DNA of 64,000 bases from JAWQFO01 sp033436665 (GTDB lineage Bacteria; Pseudomonadota; Alphaproteobacteria; Rhodobacterales; Rhodobacteraceae), in the NCBI RefSeq assembly GCF_033436665.1, contig NZ_JAWQFO010000002.1, positions 124,001-188,000 of the forward strand, written 5' to 3'. Below the pieces are notes generated by a model. The model had not been told where the DNA came from and made no database searches. It saw nothing but the letters and a program-made list of their open reading frames with translations. Shown in pieces: positions 50,562 to 61,364 of the stretch. Made by a program: the position numbers and the translations under genes. The number at the start of each line of letters is the position of its first letter. Within the stretch, counting starts at the first letter, position 1.

Positions 50562-51470
50562 ATGCGGATCGTATTCATGGGTACCCCGGAATTCTCGGTG
50601 CCGTCGCTCGATGCGCTGGTGAACGCCGGACACGAGGTGCTCTGTGCCTATTGCCAGCCGCCGCGCCCGGCCGGTCGGGGCAAGAAGGACCGGCCAAGCC
50701 CGGTACAGACCCGTGCCGAGGCGCTGGGCATCCCGGTGCGGCACCCGGTCAGCCTGAAGGACGCCGCCGAGCAGGATGCCTTTGCCGCGCTCGGGGCGGA
50801 GGTCGCGGTGGTGGTGGCCTACGGGCTGATCCTGCCGCAACCGGTGCTCGACGCACCGCGGCACGGATGTCTCAACATCCATGGCAGCCTGTTGCCGCGC
50901 TGGCGCGGCGCCGCGCCGATCCACCGCGCGATCATGGCCGGCGACGGTGAGACCGGGGTCTGCATCATGCAGATGGAGGCGGGGCTCGACACCGGGCCGG
51001 TACTGTTGCGCGCCGCCACCCCGATCGGCGCGGAGGACACCACCGGCGCGCTGCACGACCGGCTGAGCGTGCTTGGCGCGCGGCTTGTCACCGAGGCGCT
51101 CGCGCAGTTGGGCAGCACCGTACCCGATCCGCAGCCCGAGACCGGCGTGACCTATGCCGCCAAGATCGACAAGGCCGAGGCCCGGATCGACTGGACCCGA
51201 CCGGCGGTCGAGGTCGACCGGCAGATTCGCGGTCTGTCGCCGTTCCCCGGCGCCTGGTTCGAGGTCGACGGCACAAGGATCAAAGCCCTGGGGTCGCTTC
51301 TCGCGGAAGGGTCGGGTGCGCCCGGCACCGTGCTGCGGGACCCGCTACGCGTGGTCTGCGGCGATGGGGCTGTCGAACTCACCCGGCTGCAGCGCGCTGG
51401 CAAGGGAGCGCAGTCCGCGCAGGAGTTTCTCAACGGCCTGCCGTTGCCTGACGGTTCCACGCTCGGCTGA
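50562..51470 (+). CDS. fmt: Methionyl-tRNA formyltransferase
   Basis: 302 aa. Formylates Met-tRNA-fMet with 10-formyl-tetrahydrofolate. MRIVFMGTPEFSVPSLDAL opens the fold; LNIHGSLLPRWRGAAPI carries the catalytic asparagine-histidine pair (about residues 104-120), followed by GDGETGVCIMQMEAGLDTGPV; the C-terminal OB-like domain begins around 210. A GGGAG site precedes ATG 50562. The def-fmt order is conserved and links formylation with deformylation. Confidence 0.96.
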   Translation: MRIVFMGTPEFSVPSLDALVNAGHEVLCAYCQPPRPAGRGKKDRPSPVQTRAEALGIPVRHPVSLKDAAEQDAFAALGAEVAVVVAYGLILPQPVLDAPRHGCLNIHGSLLPRWRGAAPIHRAIMAGDGETGVCIMQMEAGLDTGPVLLRAATPIGAEDTTGALHDRLSVLGARLVTEALAQLGSTVPDPQPETGVTYAAKIDKAEARIDWTRPAVEVDRQIRGLSPFPGAWFEVDGTRIKALGSLLAEGSGAPGTVLRDPLRVVCGDGAVELTRLQRAGKGAQSAQEFLNGLPLPDGSTLG

Positions 51471-51542
51471 AACCGTCGCGTTCGCCTTTCCGCGCCGACC
51501 GCTAGTGCCTTCGCGCTCCTGCTGAGGGTCAGGACGGTGTTG

Positions 51543-54500
51543 TCAGCCGAGCAACTCCGCAACCTCGGCCTGGACCTTTTCCGCTGCCGCCTCCTTGACC
51601 GGGCCGTAGCCGCGGATGTCGAGAGGGGCGGCGGCAATCCGCAGCGCCCCGGTGTCGTCGAGCTCCGTCAGGCGACGAGGCAGGCGCTCCAGCACCTCTT
51701 CGAACCAGCCGATCAGCGCCACTTCGAGCTTGCGGTCGGCGTGGTAAGAAAACGGGTCGTACCAGCGGCCGCGAATGCTCTTCATCCCGGCGAGCACTCC
51801 GAAGGCCTGTCCCATCCAGGGGCCGAAGCTGCGCTTCTTCGGGTGTCCGCGCGCGTCCCTCCCCGCGGGCAGCAGGGGCGGGGCGAGATGGTATCGCACC
51901 TTGTAGTCGCCCTCGAAGGCTTCGGCGATGCGATCCGAAAAGCCGGTCTGGCTGTGCAGGCGCGCGACCTCGTACTCGTCCTTGTAAGCCATCAGCTTGA
52001 ACAGGGATTTTGCCGCAGCGACGACGAGGTCCGCCGCTGCGTCGGGTGGCAGGGCCTCCGTGAAGGCCGCCAGCGTAGCGCAATAGCGCGCGGCATAATC
52101 CGCATCCTGGTAGTCGGTCAGGAAAGCGGCCCGGCGGTCGATCACCGCCTCTGGCGTCTCGTCGCGGGGTGCCTCGTCTGGCAGGGCCTCGCGCAGCCGG
52201 TCAGGGTTTTCGGCCATCACCCGTCCGTAGGAGAACGCCATCATGTTGCGCTCGGGGGTCACGCCGTTGAGCGTGATCGCCTCGCTCAGCGCATCCAGAC
52301 CCACCGGCACCAGCCCCTTCTGCCAAGCAAAGCCGAGCATCATCATGTTGGCATAGACGCTGTCGCCCAGAAGCGCCTCGGCCATGCGGTTGGCGTCGAA
52401 AGAGGACAGGTTCTCGGCCCCGATGGCCCCGGCGATCACCTCGCGCCGGGTGTCGATCCTGAGGTCGGCATCGCGGTTCAGCACCAGGTCGCCGGTCGGC
52501 ATCTCGGCGAGGTTCAGCACCATCTTCGTGCCGGACCGGTAATGCGCCGAGGCTTTCGGAGCAGAGGACACCACCGCGTCGCAACCGATCACCGCGTCGG
52601 CCTGCGCCTGGTCGATGCGGACCTGGTGGACCATCTCAGGCGTCGCGGCGAGGCGCACGTAGCCCAGCACGGTGCCGAATTTCTGCGCGAAGCCGGTGAA
52701 GTCGAGCACGCTCGACCCCAGTCCTTCGAGATGCGCGGCCATGGAGATCACCGCGCCCACGGTGATGACGCCGGTGCCGCCGACACCGGTGACCAGCAGG
52801 TCGTAGGGGGTGTCGAGATCGGGCAAGGCGGGATCGGGCAGATCGGCGGTCAGCGCCGCGACGTCGAAACCCGCGCCGTCCTTCCTGCGTCTTGTCGCGC
52901 CCTCGACGGTCACGAAGCTGGGGCAGAAGCCGTCGAGGCAGGAGTAATCCTTGTTGCAGGAGTTCTGGTTGATTGTGCGCTTGGTGCCGAACACGGTCGG
53001 TTTCGGCTCGACGCTCAGGCAGTTGCTCGCGACCGAGCAATCGCCGCAGCCCTCGCAGACCAGGTCGTTGATTATCACGAAGCGCTTGGGATCCTCCATC
53101 TTGCCGCGCTTGCGCCGCCGGCGCTTTTCGGTGGCGCAGGTCTGCTCGTAGATCAGTGCGGTGACGCCGGGGATCTCGCGCAGCTCGCGCTGGATCGCGT
53201 CGAGCCTGCCCCGGTCGTCGAAACTGGTGCCGGACGGGAACTCCGCGCGGTCGAACTTAGAGATGTCGTCCGAGAGCACGGCGATCCGGTCGACCCCCTC
53301 CGCCCGGCAGCTTTGGGCGATGGCCGCCGCCGAGACCGGTCCGTCGACGGGCTGGCCGCCGGTCATGGCGACGGCGTCGTTGTAGAGGATCTTGTAGGTG
53401 ATGTTGGTCTTGGCCGCGACCGCCTGCCGGATCGCAAGCACGCCCGAGTGGTACCAGGTGCCTTCGCCGAGGTTCTGGAAGATGTGCTTGCCGCCGTTGA
53501 ACATCGACTGGGCGATCCAGGGCACGCCTTCGCCACCCATCTGTGCGTAGCCGACGGTTTCGCGATTCATCCAGCTGGCCATGACGTGGCAGCCGATGCC
53601 CGAGGCGGCCTGCGAGCCTTCGGGCACGCGGGTCGAGGTGTTGTGCGGGCAGCCTGAGCAGAAATAGGGCGTGCGGGTCGCCCCCTTGACGTTCAAGAGT
53701 TGCGGCACGGTCTCGGTCAACCGGCGCGCTTTTTCGGGAAAACCCTCATCGGGGAAGAAAGCGTCAAGACGCGCGGCGATGATCGGCAGCAGCAGGCGCG
53801 GCGACAGCTCGCCCGTCCACGGCACCAGCGGGTTCATCTCCTCGTCGAACTTGCCGACCATGCGTTCGGGTTTGCGCCCCGGCCAGTCGTAGAAATGCTC
53901 CTTGAACTGGCTTTCGATGATGCCGCGCTTTTCCTCGATCACCAGGACCTCGCGCTTGCCGGTCACGAAGTCGAGCGCCGAGTTGTGCGCAAGCGGCCAG
54001 ACCATGCCGACCTTGTAGATGTCGATGCCGAGGGTCCGACAACGCGCCTCGTCGAGCCCCAGAAGGCGCAGCGCCTCCATCAGGTCGAGATGGCCCTTGC
54101 CGGTCGAGACGAAGCCGAATTTTGCGCCATCGATCCCGTAGATCGCGTGGTCGATCGGGTTGGCCTCGACAAAGGCCTGCACCGCGTCGAGCTTGTGGCG
54201 GATGCGGGTCTCGATCTCGGGCGAGGGCAGGTCGGCCACGCGCACGTGCAGGCCGCCCGGCGGGGCGGTGTAGTCGGGCTGCACGAAAACCCGGTCGGCG
54301 GCCAATTCGACGGACTGGCCGGATTCCACCGTCTCGGAGATCGCCTTGAACCCGACCCAGGTGCCGGTGAACCGCGACAAGGCAAAGCCGTATTCGCCGA
54401 AGGCCTGGTACTCGGCCACCGAGGCCGGGTTCAGCGTCGGCATGAACCAGGCCATGAAGGCGACGTCGGACTGGTGCGGCATCGACGAGGAGACGCAGCC

Positions 54501-54959
54501 GTGGTCATCCCCGGCCACGACCAGCACGCCGCCCTTGGGCGAAGATCCGTAGGCGTTGCCGTGTTTCAGCGCGTCGCCGGAACGGTCGACGCCGGGGCCC
54601 TTCCCGTACCACATGGAAAACACGCCCTCGATCTCGCAGGCAGGGTCGAGCGTGGCCTGCTGGGCTCCGAGCACCGCTGTCGCCCCGAGATCCTCGTTGA
54701 CCGCGGGCAGGAAGCGGATGTTTTCCTGCGCGACCAGCTTGGAATTGCGCCAGAGTTCCTGGTCGAGCCCACCGAGCGGCGACCCGCGGTACCCCGAGAC
54801 GAACCCGGCCGTGTTCAGCCCCGCGGCGCGGTCGCGCCGGGCCTGGTCGAGCATGATCCGGACCAGCGCCTGGGTGCCGGTCAGAAAGACGCGGCCCTCG
54901 GTCTTGGTGTAGCGATCCGACAGCGCATATGTGGCGGGCGTGCGGGCGTGCTGGGTCAT
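51543..54959 (-). CDS. Indolepyruvate ferredoxin oxidoreductase, fused alpha/beta type
   Basis: 1138 aa, a fusion of the IorA-like and IorB-like parts. It oxidatively decarboxylates aryl or branched 2-oxo acids with TPP to acyl-CoA. SGYRGSPLGGLDQELW (about 55-70) is the TPP-pyrimidine domain start; the TPP-binding part has CSGCPHNTSTRVPEGS and GGEGVPWIAQS; cysteine clusters EGCGDCSVASNCLS (around 635-650) fit a 4Fe-4S centre; the gamma-like domain begins TGVGGTGVITVG. ATG 54959. No ferredoxin gene is adjacent. The gene is on its own between fmt and the urease cluster. Confidence 0.92.
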   Translation of the reverse strand: MTQHARTPATYALSDRYTKTEGRVFLTGTQALVRIMLDQARRDRAAGLNTAGFVSGYRGSPLGGLDQELWRNSKLVAQENIRFLPAVNEDLGATAVLGAQQATLDPACEIEGVFSMWYGKGPGVDRSGDALKHGNAYGSSPKGGVLVVAGDDHGCVSSSMPHQSDVAFMAWFMPTLNPASVAEYQAFGEYGFALSRFTGTWVGFKAISETVESGQSVELAADRVFVQPDYTAPPGGLHVRVADLPSPEIETRIRHKLDAVQAFVEANPIDHAIYGIDGAKFGFVSTGKGHLDLMEALRLLGLDEARCRTLGIDIYKVGMVWPLAHNSALDFVTGKREVLVIEEKRGIIESQFKEHFYDWPGRKPERMVGKFDEEMNPLVPWTGELSPRLLLPIIAARLDAFFPDEGFPEKARRLTETVPQLLNVKGATRTPYFCSGCPHNTSTRVPEGSQAASGIGCHVMASWMNRETVGYAQMGGEGVPWIAQSMFNGGKHIFQNLGEGTWYHSGVLAIRQAVAAKTNITYKILYNDAVAMTGGQPVDGPVSAAAIAQSCRAEGVDRIAVLSDDISKFDRAEFPSGTSFDDRGRLDAIQRELREIPGVTALIYEQTCATEKRRRRKRGKMEDPKRFVIINDLVCEGCGDCSVASNCLSVEPKPTVFGTKRTINQNSCNKDYSCLDGFCPSFVTVEGATRRRKDGAGFDVAALTADLPDPALPDLDTPYDLLVTGVGGTGVITVGAVISMAAHLEGLGSSVLDFTGFAQKFGTVLGYVRLAATPEMVHQVRIDQAQADAVIGCDAVVSSAPKASAHYRSGTKMVLNLAEMPTGDLVLNRDADLRIDTRREVIAGAIGAENLSSFDANRMAEALLGDSVYANMMMLGFAWQKGLVPVGLDALSEAITLNGVTPERNMMAFSYGRVMAENPDRLREALPDEAPRDETPEAVIDRRAAFLTDYQDADYAARYCATLAAFTEALPPDAAADLVVAAAKSLFKLMAYKDEYEVARLHSQTGFSDRIAEAFEGDYKVRYHLAPPLLPAGRDARGHPKKRSFGPWMGQAFGVLAGMKSIRGRWYDPFSYHADRKLEVALIGWFEEVLERLPRRLTELDDTGALRIAAAPLDIRGYGPVKEAAAEKVQAEVAELLG

Positions 54960-55121
54960 GGCTGGCTCCTGTCCGGACGGGACTCACCTCGTCAGTGTGC
55001 CAGAAGCCGAACGAAAGCGCTGGTCAGAATTACGTACACGAGCCGCCCGAACGGAAGATTTTTTCACGGCGCCGGGCCTTGCGAAACGATTTCTCTGGTT
55101 GTGCCGCGATCCGCGTCTTCG

Positions 55122-55754
55122 TCACGGATCTGCCGGGGTCAGCCCAAGCCCCGAGACGGCGCGCAATTCCTTGACGATGCGATCGACGCCCTCGCCGTGG
55201 CGCAGCGCCGCGAAGACAAATGGCCGCCCGGCGCGCATGCGCGTGGCATCCCGCTCCATGATTTCGAGCGAGGCGCCGACATGCGGGGCGAGGTCGGTCT
55301 TGTTGATGATCAGGATGTCCGAGCGGGTGATCGCCGGACCGCCCTTGCGCGGGATTTCCTCTCCAGCCGCCACGTCGATCACGTAGATCGTCACGTCGGC
55401 CAGTTCCGGCGAGAAGGTGGCCGAGAGGTTGTCGCCGCCGCTTTCGATCAGGATCGCTTCGACCTCGGGGTGGCGTTGCCGCATCTCGGCAACGGCGGCC
55501 AGGTTGATCGAGGCATCCTCGCGGATGGCGGTATGCGGGCATCCGCCGGTTTCGACCCCGATGATCCGGTCCTGCGGCAGGATCTGCAGGCGCATCAGCG
55601 CCTCCGCATCTTCGCGCGTGTAGATGTCGTTGGTAATGACGCCGATGGAATGTGTGGGCGATAGCGCCCGGGCCAGCGCCGCGGTGAGCGTCGTCTTTCC
55701 GGCGCCCACCGGGCCGCCGATGCCGATGCGCAGAGGTCCGTTCGGAGAAATCAT
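55122..55754 (-). CDS. ureG: Urease accessory GTPase UreG
   Basis: 210 aa. UreG couples GTP hydrolysis to nickel insertion into apo-urease with UreF and UreD (UreH). The P-loop is GGPVGAGKT (13-21); TGGCPHTAIRED carries the metal-binding CPH motif (about residues 68-79) and ESGGDNLSATFSP the next switch. Its start overlaps the ureF stop by 4 bases. It is the last gene of the urease cluster. Confidence 0.97.
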   Translation of the reverse strand: MISPNGPLRIGIGGPVGAGKTTLTAALARALSPTHSIGVITNDIYTREDAEALMRLQILPQDRIIGVETGGCPHTAIREDASINLAAVAEMRQRHPEVEAILIESGGDNLSATFSPELADVTIYVIDVAAGEEIPRKGGPAITRSDILIINKTDLAPHVGASLEIMERDATRMRAGRPFVFAALRHGEGVDRIVKELRAVSGLGLTPADP

Positions 55755-56398
55755 GTGCGGAATACCCTCGAATGCTGGGTTTCGTGGCGCATCGCCGCGA
55801 TATCAGCGGCGAAGCAGTGCGAGGCGAGGTCGTCGAGGTTTGTAGCGGCGGCATCGGCCGCGGTGTCGCGGATCAGCGCGCCGAGCCGCGCGAGCGCGGC
55901 CTGACCCTCGGTCTGGCCCAGCGGCACCAGCCGCACAGCGGCCGAGATGAGGTTGGCGGCGAAGGCATGCAGGTACATGCGTGCTGTCAGGCCCAGCGGC
56001 AAACCTCGACAGGCGGCGGCATGGCCGACCGCGACGGGATAGGTCAGCGCGCCGAGCTCGGTGTCCCAGATTGCATCGACCGTCGCCGCGAAGGAACGCC
56101 CCTGAGCCACGGTTTCCAGAAGCCGCTCGGACGAGGCCGCGAAGGCACGCGCCGTGGCGTCGATGCCGGGCAGACTGCCGGGGGTGGCGCGATAGGCCGC
56201 GGCCAGCAGTACGACGTCGGCGCGGCCACCGCCGTACGCCACGAGATCGACGAGCCACAACTCTAGAGTCTCCGCATCCCGCAGGTCGCCGGTGTCGATG
56301 ACCTGCTCGAGCCCGTGCGAATAGGCGAAGGCCCCGACCGGGAAACCCGGCGACAGCCATTGCTGCAACGTCAGGATCGCGTCCGCCTCAGTGGTCAT
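55751..56398 (-). CDS. ureF: Urease accessory protein UreF
   Basis: 215 aa, helical. It forms the UreDFG pre-activation complex and gates UreG GTPase activity. LQQWLSPGFPVGAFAYSHGLE at about residues 12-32 (split here) is the family signature, and a conserved RLxPLGQ-like segment RLVPLGQTEGQ lies near 155. ATG 56398 lies inside the 3' end of ureE (11-base overlap), so translation is coupled. Confidence 0.94.
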   Translation of the reverse strand: MTTEADAILTLQQWLSPGFPVGAFAYSHGLEQVIDTGDLRDAETLELWLVDLVAYGGGRADVVLLAAAYRATPGSLPGIDATARAFAASSERLLETVAQGRSFAATVDAIWDTELGALTYPVAVGHAAACRGLPLGLTARMYLHAFAANLISAAVRLVPLGQTEGQAALARLGALIRDTAADAAATNLDDLASHCFAADIAAMRHETQHSRVFRT

Positions 56399-56885
56399 GG
56401 GCGTGCGGGTGCGCGTGATCGTGGTGATGGCCTTCGGGCCCGTGCTGGGCGCCGTGATCGTGCCCGTGGGTGCGTCCGTGCCCGTAAGCGCCGCCCTCCG
56501 GCGTGAAAGGCTCGACCACCTCGCGCACATGCGCCCCGAGCCGGTCGAGCATCCCGGCCATGACGTGATCGCGCTGGATCAGCAGACGGGTGGCTTCGAT
56601 CTGGCAGGGCGTATGCCGGTTGCCGATATGCCAGGCGATGCGGTGCAGGCTGTCGCCGGATACCTCCAGCAGCGGCTCGGGTGCGGCGCGGATGCCGATC
56701 AGCGTGCCGTCCGTGGTCTCCAGCGCATCGCCGTGGTTCAGCGAGGTCGTCTGCGGAAGATCGACCAGCAGCCTCGCCCCGCCATCCGTGCCGAGCACCT
56801 TCCGGCGCAAAAAGCGGGCATCGTAGTCGAGCGTCACGGTGTCCGTGACGTCGTGGGCGTGGATGATCTTGTGTGCGGTCAGCAT
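56388..56885 (-). CDS. ureE: Urease nickel metallochaperone UreE
   Basis: 165 aa. UreE delivers nickel to the UreG complex. The N-terminal domain holds LDYDARFLRRKVLGTDGG; the metal-binding domain has IGNRHTPCQIE with the central histidine at about residue 93. The C-terminal tail from about 136 is very His-rich (HGHDHGAQHGPEGHHHDHAH...), a nickel buffer as in Klebsiella UreE. ATG 56885. An 82-base gap separates it from ureC upstream. Confidence 0.95.
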   Translation of the reverse strand: MLTAHKIIHAHDVTDTVTLDYDARFLRRKVLGTDGGARLLVDLPQTTSLNHGDALETTDGTLIGIRAAPEPLLEVSGDSLHRIAWHIGNRHTPCQIEATRLLIQRDHVMAGMLDRLGAHVREVVEPFTPEGGAYGHGRTHGHDHGAQHGPEGHHHDHAHPHAHDH

Positions 56886-56967
56886 TGTCAGTTCCAGAAA
56901 CTGCGGTCGAAAGCGGGTTGGCGTGGCACCGGGCCTTCTGACTGCGATACGGTTGGAATGTTCATGT

Positions 56968-58677
<1,710 letters not shown>

Positions 58678-58688
58678 GAAGGTCTCTT

Positions 58689-59126
58689 TCAGAGAATGTC
58701 GTTGACGTAGAGCCAGAAGGCGAGGGCGGCGATACATGCGAGTAGCCAGTAGCCGCCCGACGTCGCTTCGATGGCGCGGCGCAGCAGCCCGCCCCTGTTG
58801 GCGTTGCGGTTGAACCCGAGCGCTTCGGTCGCAAGCACTTCGTTTTCGAGCCGCGTGAGATGCGTGAGCGAGGAGACGATGACGAGATAAAGCGTGAGGC
58901 AGCGCAGCCCGGCGAGTGCGAGGATAACGAAGGGAATGGCGCTGATGAAGATCCGCGCATCCTCCAGCCCCTCGACGATCCCGGTGACCGAGAAGGAGGC
59001 GAAGGCCGCGGCACCGGCCACGGCCAGCCGCTCGGTCGAGGTGATGAGCCCGATGTACTGGCGCATCGTCTCGCCCAGTTCCTTGTATTCGGCGAGCGCG
59101 AAATCCCTGTCGAAACTTTCGCTCAT
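58689..59126 (-). CDS. Membrane protein of unknown function in the urease cluster
   Basis: 145 aa with three likely membrane helices (about residues 33-52, 59-84 and 124-142) and a charged N-terminus. No family recognised. ATG 59126 overlaps the stop of the phasin-like gene by 4 bases, and its stop is 11 bases before ureC, so it is translated within the urease transcript. A role in urea, ammonia or nickel movement is conceivable but unsupported by motifs. Confidence 0.7.
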   Translation of the reverse strand: MSESFDRDFALAEYKELGETMRQYIGLITSTERLAVAGAAAFASFSVTGIVEGLEDARIFISAIPFVILALAGLRCLTLYLVIVSSLTHLTRLENEVLATEALGFNRNANRGGLLRRAIEATSGGYWLLACIAALAFWLYVNDIL

Positions 59127-59443
59127 CGCAGCTTGGGTCCGCGTTTGGCCAGCCGTCGCGAGTTTGAGCGGGTCTTCTGGCGCAGCGGACGGATCGCCAC
59201 GTCCAGCACCTCGTCCGGGCGCTTGCCGCGCATCGCGGCGAAGGCGGCGTTGAGCGCCGACTGGGTCATCGCGCCGGCCTTTTCGCTGACCATGCGCTGA
59301 CGCTCGAACGGCGTGACGTTCCAGAACCCGGCAAATCCCCAGAGACGCATCGCGATCACCGCCTGCGCCTCGGCGGCCAGAAACCCGACCTGCAAGCCGG
59401 ACTGGACAAGATCGAACGGGGAGGGGGCACGGGACCGCGGCAT
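59123..59443 (-). CDS. Small phasin-like protein of unknown function in the urease cluster
   Basis: 106 aa. The N-terminal half has an amphipathic, Ala-rich pattern (QVGFLAAEAQAVIAMRL) and VSEKAGAMTQSALNAAFAAMRG, as in short phasin-like or apolipoprotein-like helices. The C-terminal 25 residues are strongly basic (RQKTRSNSRRLAKRGPKLR). No signal peptide. Similar Rhodobacteraceae proteins carry uninformative names. It lies between the AhpD-like and membrane-protein genes with 2-base spacing and a 4-base overlap. Confidence 0.65.
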   Translation of the reverse strand: MPRSRAPSPFDLVQSGLQVGFLAAEAQAVIAMRLWGFAGFWNVTPFERQRMVSEKAGAMTQSALNAAFAAMRGKRPDEVLDVAIRPLRQKTRSNSRRLAKRGPKLR

Positions 59444-59445
59444 CG

Positions 59446-59847
59446 TCAGGTTCCTTCCGGTAGGAATTCGGGGTCGACGGGAACTTGCAACGCGGTGGCG
59501 AGCGCATTCGTCTGGCTTGCCATCGCGATCACCGACAAAAGCTCGCCGTGCTGGGCGGCGGTCATGCCCTTGGCGCGCGCAGCCGCCGTGTGCGATGTGA
59601 TGCAGTAGTCGCAGCCGTTGGTGACGGAGACGGCGATATAGAGCATCTCCTTGACCAGCGGATCGAGTTCGCCCGGGCCCATCACCAGCTTCAGGCGCGC
59701 CCAGGTGGCGGCGAGAAGGGCGGGGTCGTTGGCCAGCGCGCGCCAGAAATTGTTGATGAAATCGGTGCCGCGTGTCGCGCGGATGTCGTCGAAGACGGCT
59801 CGCACCTCGGGGCTCGCGTCGGCGTCGCTCACAAGAGGCGCGGTCAA
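59446..59847 (-). CDS. Carboxymuconolactone decarboxylase (AhpD-like) family protein
   Basis: 133 aa, all-helical. NGCDYCITSHTAAARAKGM at about residues 68-86 is the AhpD signature with a CxxC pair and a following histidine, the peroxidase/thiol active site of this family. I start at TTG 59847, which overlaps the stop of the LprI-like gene and is behind GGGGGCC; GTG 59832 is the alternative. The reaction is unknown: alkylhydroperoxide reduction or a redox relay is likely. It is one of five unrelated genes between ureB and ureC. Confidence 0.82.
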   Translation of the reverse strand: MTAPLVSDADASPEVRAVFDDIRATRGTDFINNFWRALANDPALLAATWARLKLVMGPGELDPLVKEMLYIAVSVTNGCDYCITSHTAAARAKGMTAAQHGELLSVIAMASQTNALATALQVPVDPEFLPEGT

Positions 59848-60215
59848 TTCAGCAGGCCCCCGAGATCGGCGTTGCGCTGCTCGGTCAGACGGCGCATGCA
59901 GCTCCAGTAGATCAGCGGCGCGATCGAGCCGCCGGCGAATGTCGCCTGTTCGTAGGCGCAGGTGGCGTCGCGATGGGCAAGCCAGGCGCGCTGGGCGCCG
60001 AGAAGCTGGTCGCCGAGACCCATGCCGTCTGCCTGCGGCTTGACCTGCGACCAGAGCTGGTTGAGCGTCGCATCGGCCTGCGACCACTCGATTTCGGCGC
60101 AGCGGTTCATGTCGAGCTGCGTGACCGCGTTGGCGCAATCCTGCGCCTGGCCCGTCACGGGAAGCAGGACGGCCGCGAGGGCCGCCACTGCGAGATATTC
60201 GGGTCCGCGCCGCAT
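59844..60215 (-). CDS. LprI/DUF1311-like periplasmic protein
   Basis: 123 aa with a Sec signal peptide (about residues 1-24, ending TGQA). The mature domain has DCANAVTQLDMNRCAEIEWSQADATLN and WLAHRDATCAYE, the cysteine and aromatic pattern of the LprI (lysozyme-inhibitor-like) DUF1311 family. Four cysteines likely form two disulfides. ATG 60215 shares one base with the stop of the cyclase gene upstream (TGATG). Its purpose in the urease operon is unknown. Confidence 0.82.
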   Translation of the reverse strand: MRRGPEYLAVAALAAVLLPVTGQAQDCANAVTQLDMNRCAEIEWSQADATLNQLWSQVKPQADGMGLGDQLLGAQRAWLAHRDATCAYEQATFAGGSIAPLIYWSCMRRLTEQRNADLGGLLN

Positions 60216-61033
60216 CACACCATCGCGAAGATGCGGGCCGGGCCGCCGGTGCCGCCGGCGTGGTTCGGCGCGCCGACGACCAGGGTCGCCCCGGCGGGTG
60301 GGACCTCGCCCAGTCCCTTGATGTTCTCGATCCCGTAGCGCCCGGCGGGAAGCCAGGCGTAATGGGTGGCGAAATCGCCCGACTGGCCGAAATCGAGCGA
60401 CAGCGTGTCGACGGCCATCGCCGAGGCGGTGGTCTCTTCGAGCAGCATCTGCGTGGCCTCGATATGGAAGCCGGGGAAATGCATCCCGTTGTCCGACCGG
60501 CCGACATAGGCGTCGCTTTCGACCTTCTCGGCCCAGCCCGAGTGCATCGCGACGCAGGCGCGTTCGGGAATCGGGCCGTTGGCGTCGATCCAGGCCTTCA
60601 GATCGTCGGGCGTGACCTGCGCGTCGGGATCCGAGGCGGCGCGCTCGTGGATGTGGATGACGCAGAGCGGCACCACGAGATCCTCGACCGGGATCTCGTC
60701 GACGCTTGCCCCGTCGGCCGAGAAATGCAGCGGCGCGTCGATATGCGTCGCCGTGTGTTCGTTGATCGCAAGGTCGTAGAGGTTGAAGCCGTCCTTCTCG
60801 AAGGCGAACTTCTGGGTCATCGAGATGCCCGGCTCGCCGAAGAAGGTCGGGAATTCGGGCGACAGCTTGTGCGTCATGTCGACGACGCTGCCGTGGCCCG
60901 CCGCCAGCGCCTTTGGCGCCGTGGCGATGCCGCCGACCGTGACGGCCGCGCCCGCGGCCGCCGATGCGCGGAAGAAGTCTCGTCGCGACAGCATCCTGTC
61001 CTTCACAGAGTTGATTACGCAGATGTCGCACAT
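60215..61033 (-). CDS. Cyclase-family metal-dependent hydrolase, Tat-exported
   Basis: 272 aa. A twin-arginine signal (LSRRDFFRASAAAG, R17-R18) follows an unusual N-terminal head with a CxxC pair (MCDICVINSVKDRM). The mature domain has the cyclase/kynurenine formamidase metal motif: H93, H97, D99 and H103 in EHTATHIDAPLH. Relatives hydrolyse amides or cyclic amides such as N-formylkynurenine and isatin. Its location between ureB and ureC suggests a nitrogen-releasing amidase feeding or accompanying urea use; the substrate is unknown. ATG 61033 has a strong site AAGGGAGAAGG. Confidence 0.85.
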   Translation of the reverse strand: MCDICVINSVKDRMLSRRDFFRASAAAGAAVTVGGIATAPKALAAGHGSVVDMTHKLSPEFPTFFGEPGISMTQKFAFEKDGFNLYDLAINEHTATHIDAPLHFSADGASVDEIPVEDLVVPLCVIHIHERAASDPDAQVTPDDLKAWIDANGPIPERACVAMHSGWAEKVESDAYVGRSDNGMHFPGFHIEATQMLLEETTASAMAVDTLSLDFGQSGDFATHYAWLPAGRYGIENIKGLGEVPPAGATLVVGAPNHAGGTGGPARIFAMV

Positions 61034-61058
61034 GGTCCTTCTCCCTTGGTTGCGGCGA

Positions 61059-61364
61059 TCACAGATCGCCCATGATCTCCTGGTTGAACCCGTAGACCCG
61101 GCGCTGGCCACCGTACGGAATCAGGTGAACCTCGCGGCGCTGCCCCGGTTCGAACCTGACCGCGGTGCCCGCGGCGATGTCGAGCCTGCGCCCGTGCGCG
61201 GCGGCGCGGTCGAAGTCGAGCGCCGGATTGGTCTCGGCGAAATGGTAGTGCGATCCGACCTGCACCGGCCGGTCGCCGGTGTTGGCGACCATCAGCGTGA
61301 CGGCCTCGGCCCCGTCGTTGAGCGTGATCTCGCCCGGGGCCGTCATCACTTCGCCCGGGATCAT
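61059..61364 (-). CDS. ureB: Urease subunit beta
   Basis: 101 aa. The beta subunit packs against the catalytic subunit. MIPGEVMTAPGEITLNDG, then VGSHYHFAETNPALDFDRA and RLDIAAGTAVRFEPG, identify it. I start at ATG 61364 because it overlaps the stop of the 56-aa gene (ATGA) and gives the normal MIPGE start; the frame also offers GTG 61376 four codons earlier. It is followed by five non-urease genes before ureC. Confidence 0.96.
   Translation of the reverse strand: MIPGEVMTAPGEITLNDGAEAVTLMVANTGDRPVQVGSHYHFAETNPALDFDRAAAHGRRLDIAAGTAVRFEPGQRREVHLIPYGGQRRVYGFNQEIMGDL

Noticed and set aside
51537..55664. Two long plus-strand open frames opposite the indolepyruvate oxidoreductase gene
   Set aside because: Antisense shadows of a well-identified 1138-aa protein; low-complexity, His/Asp/Arg-rich translation typical of such shadows.
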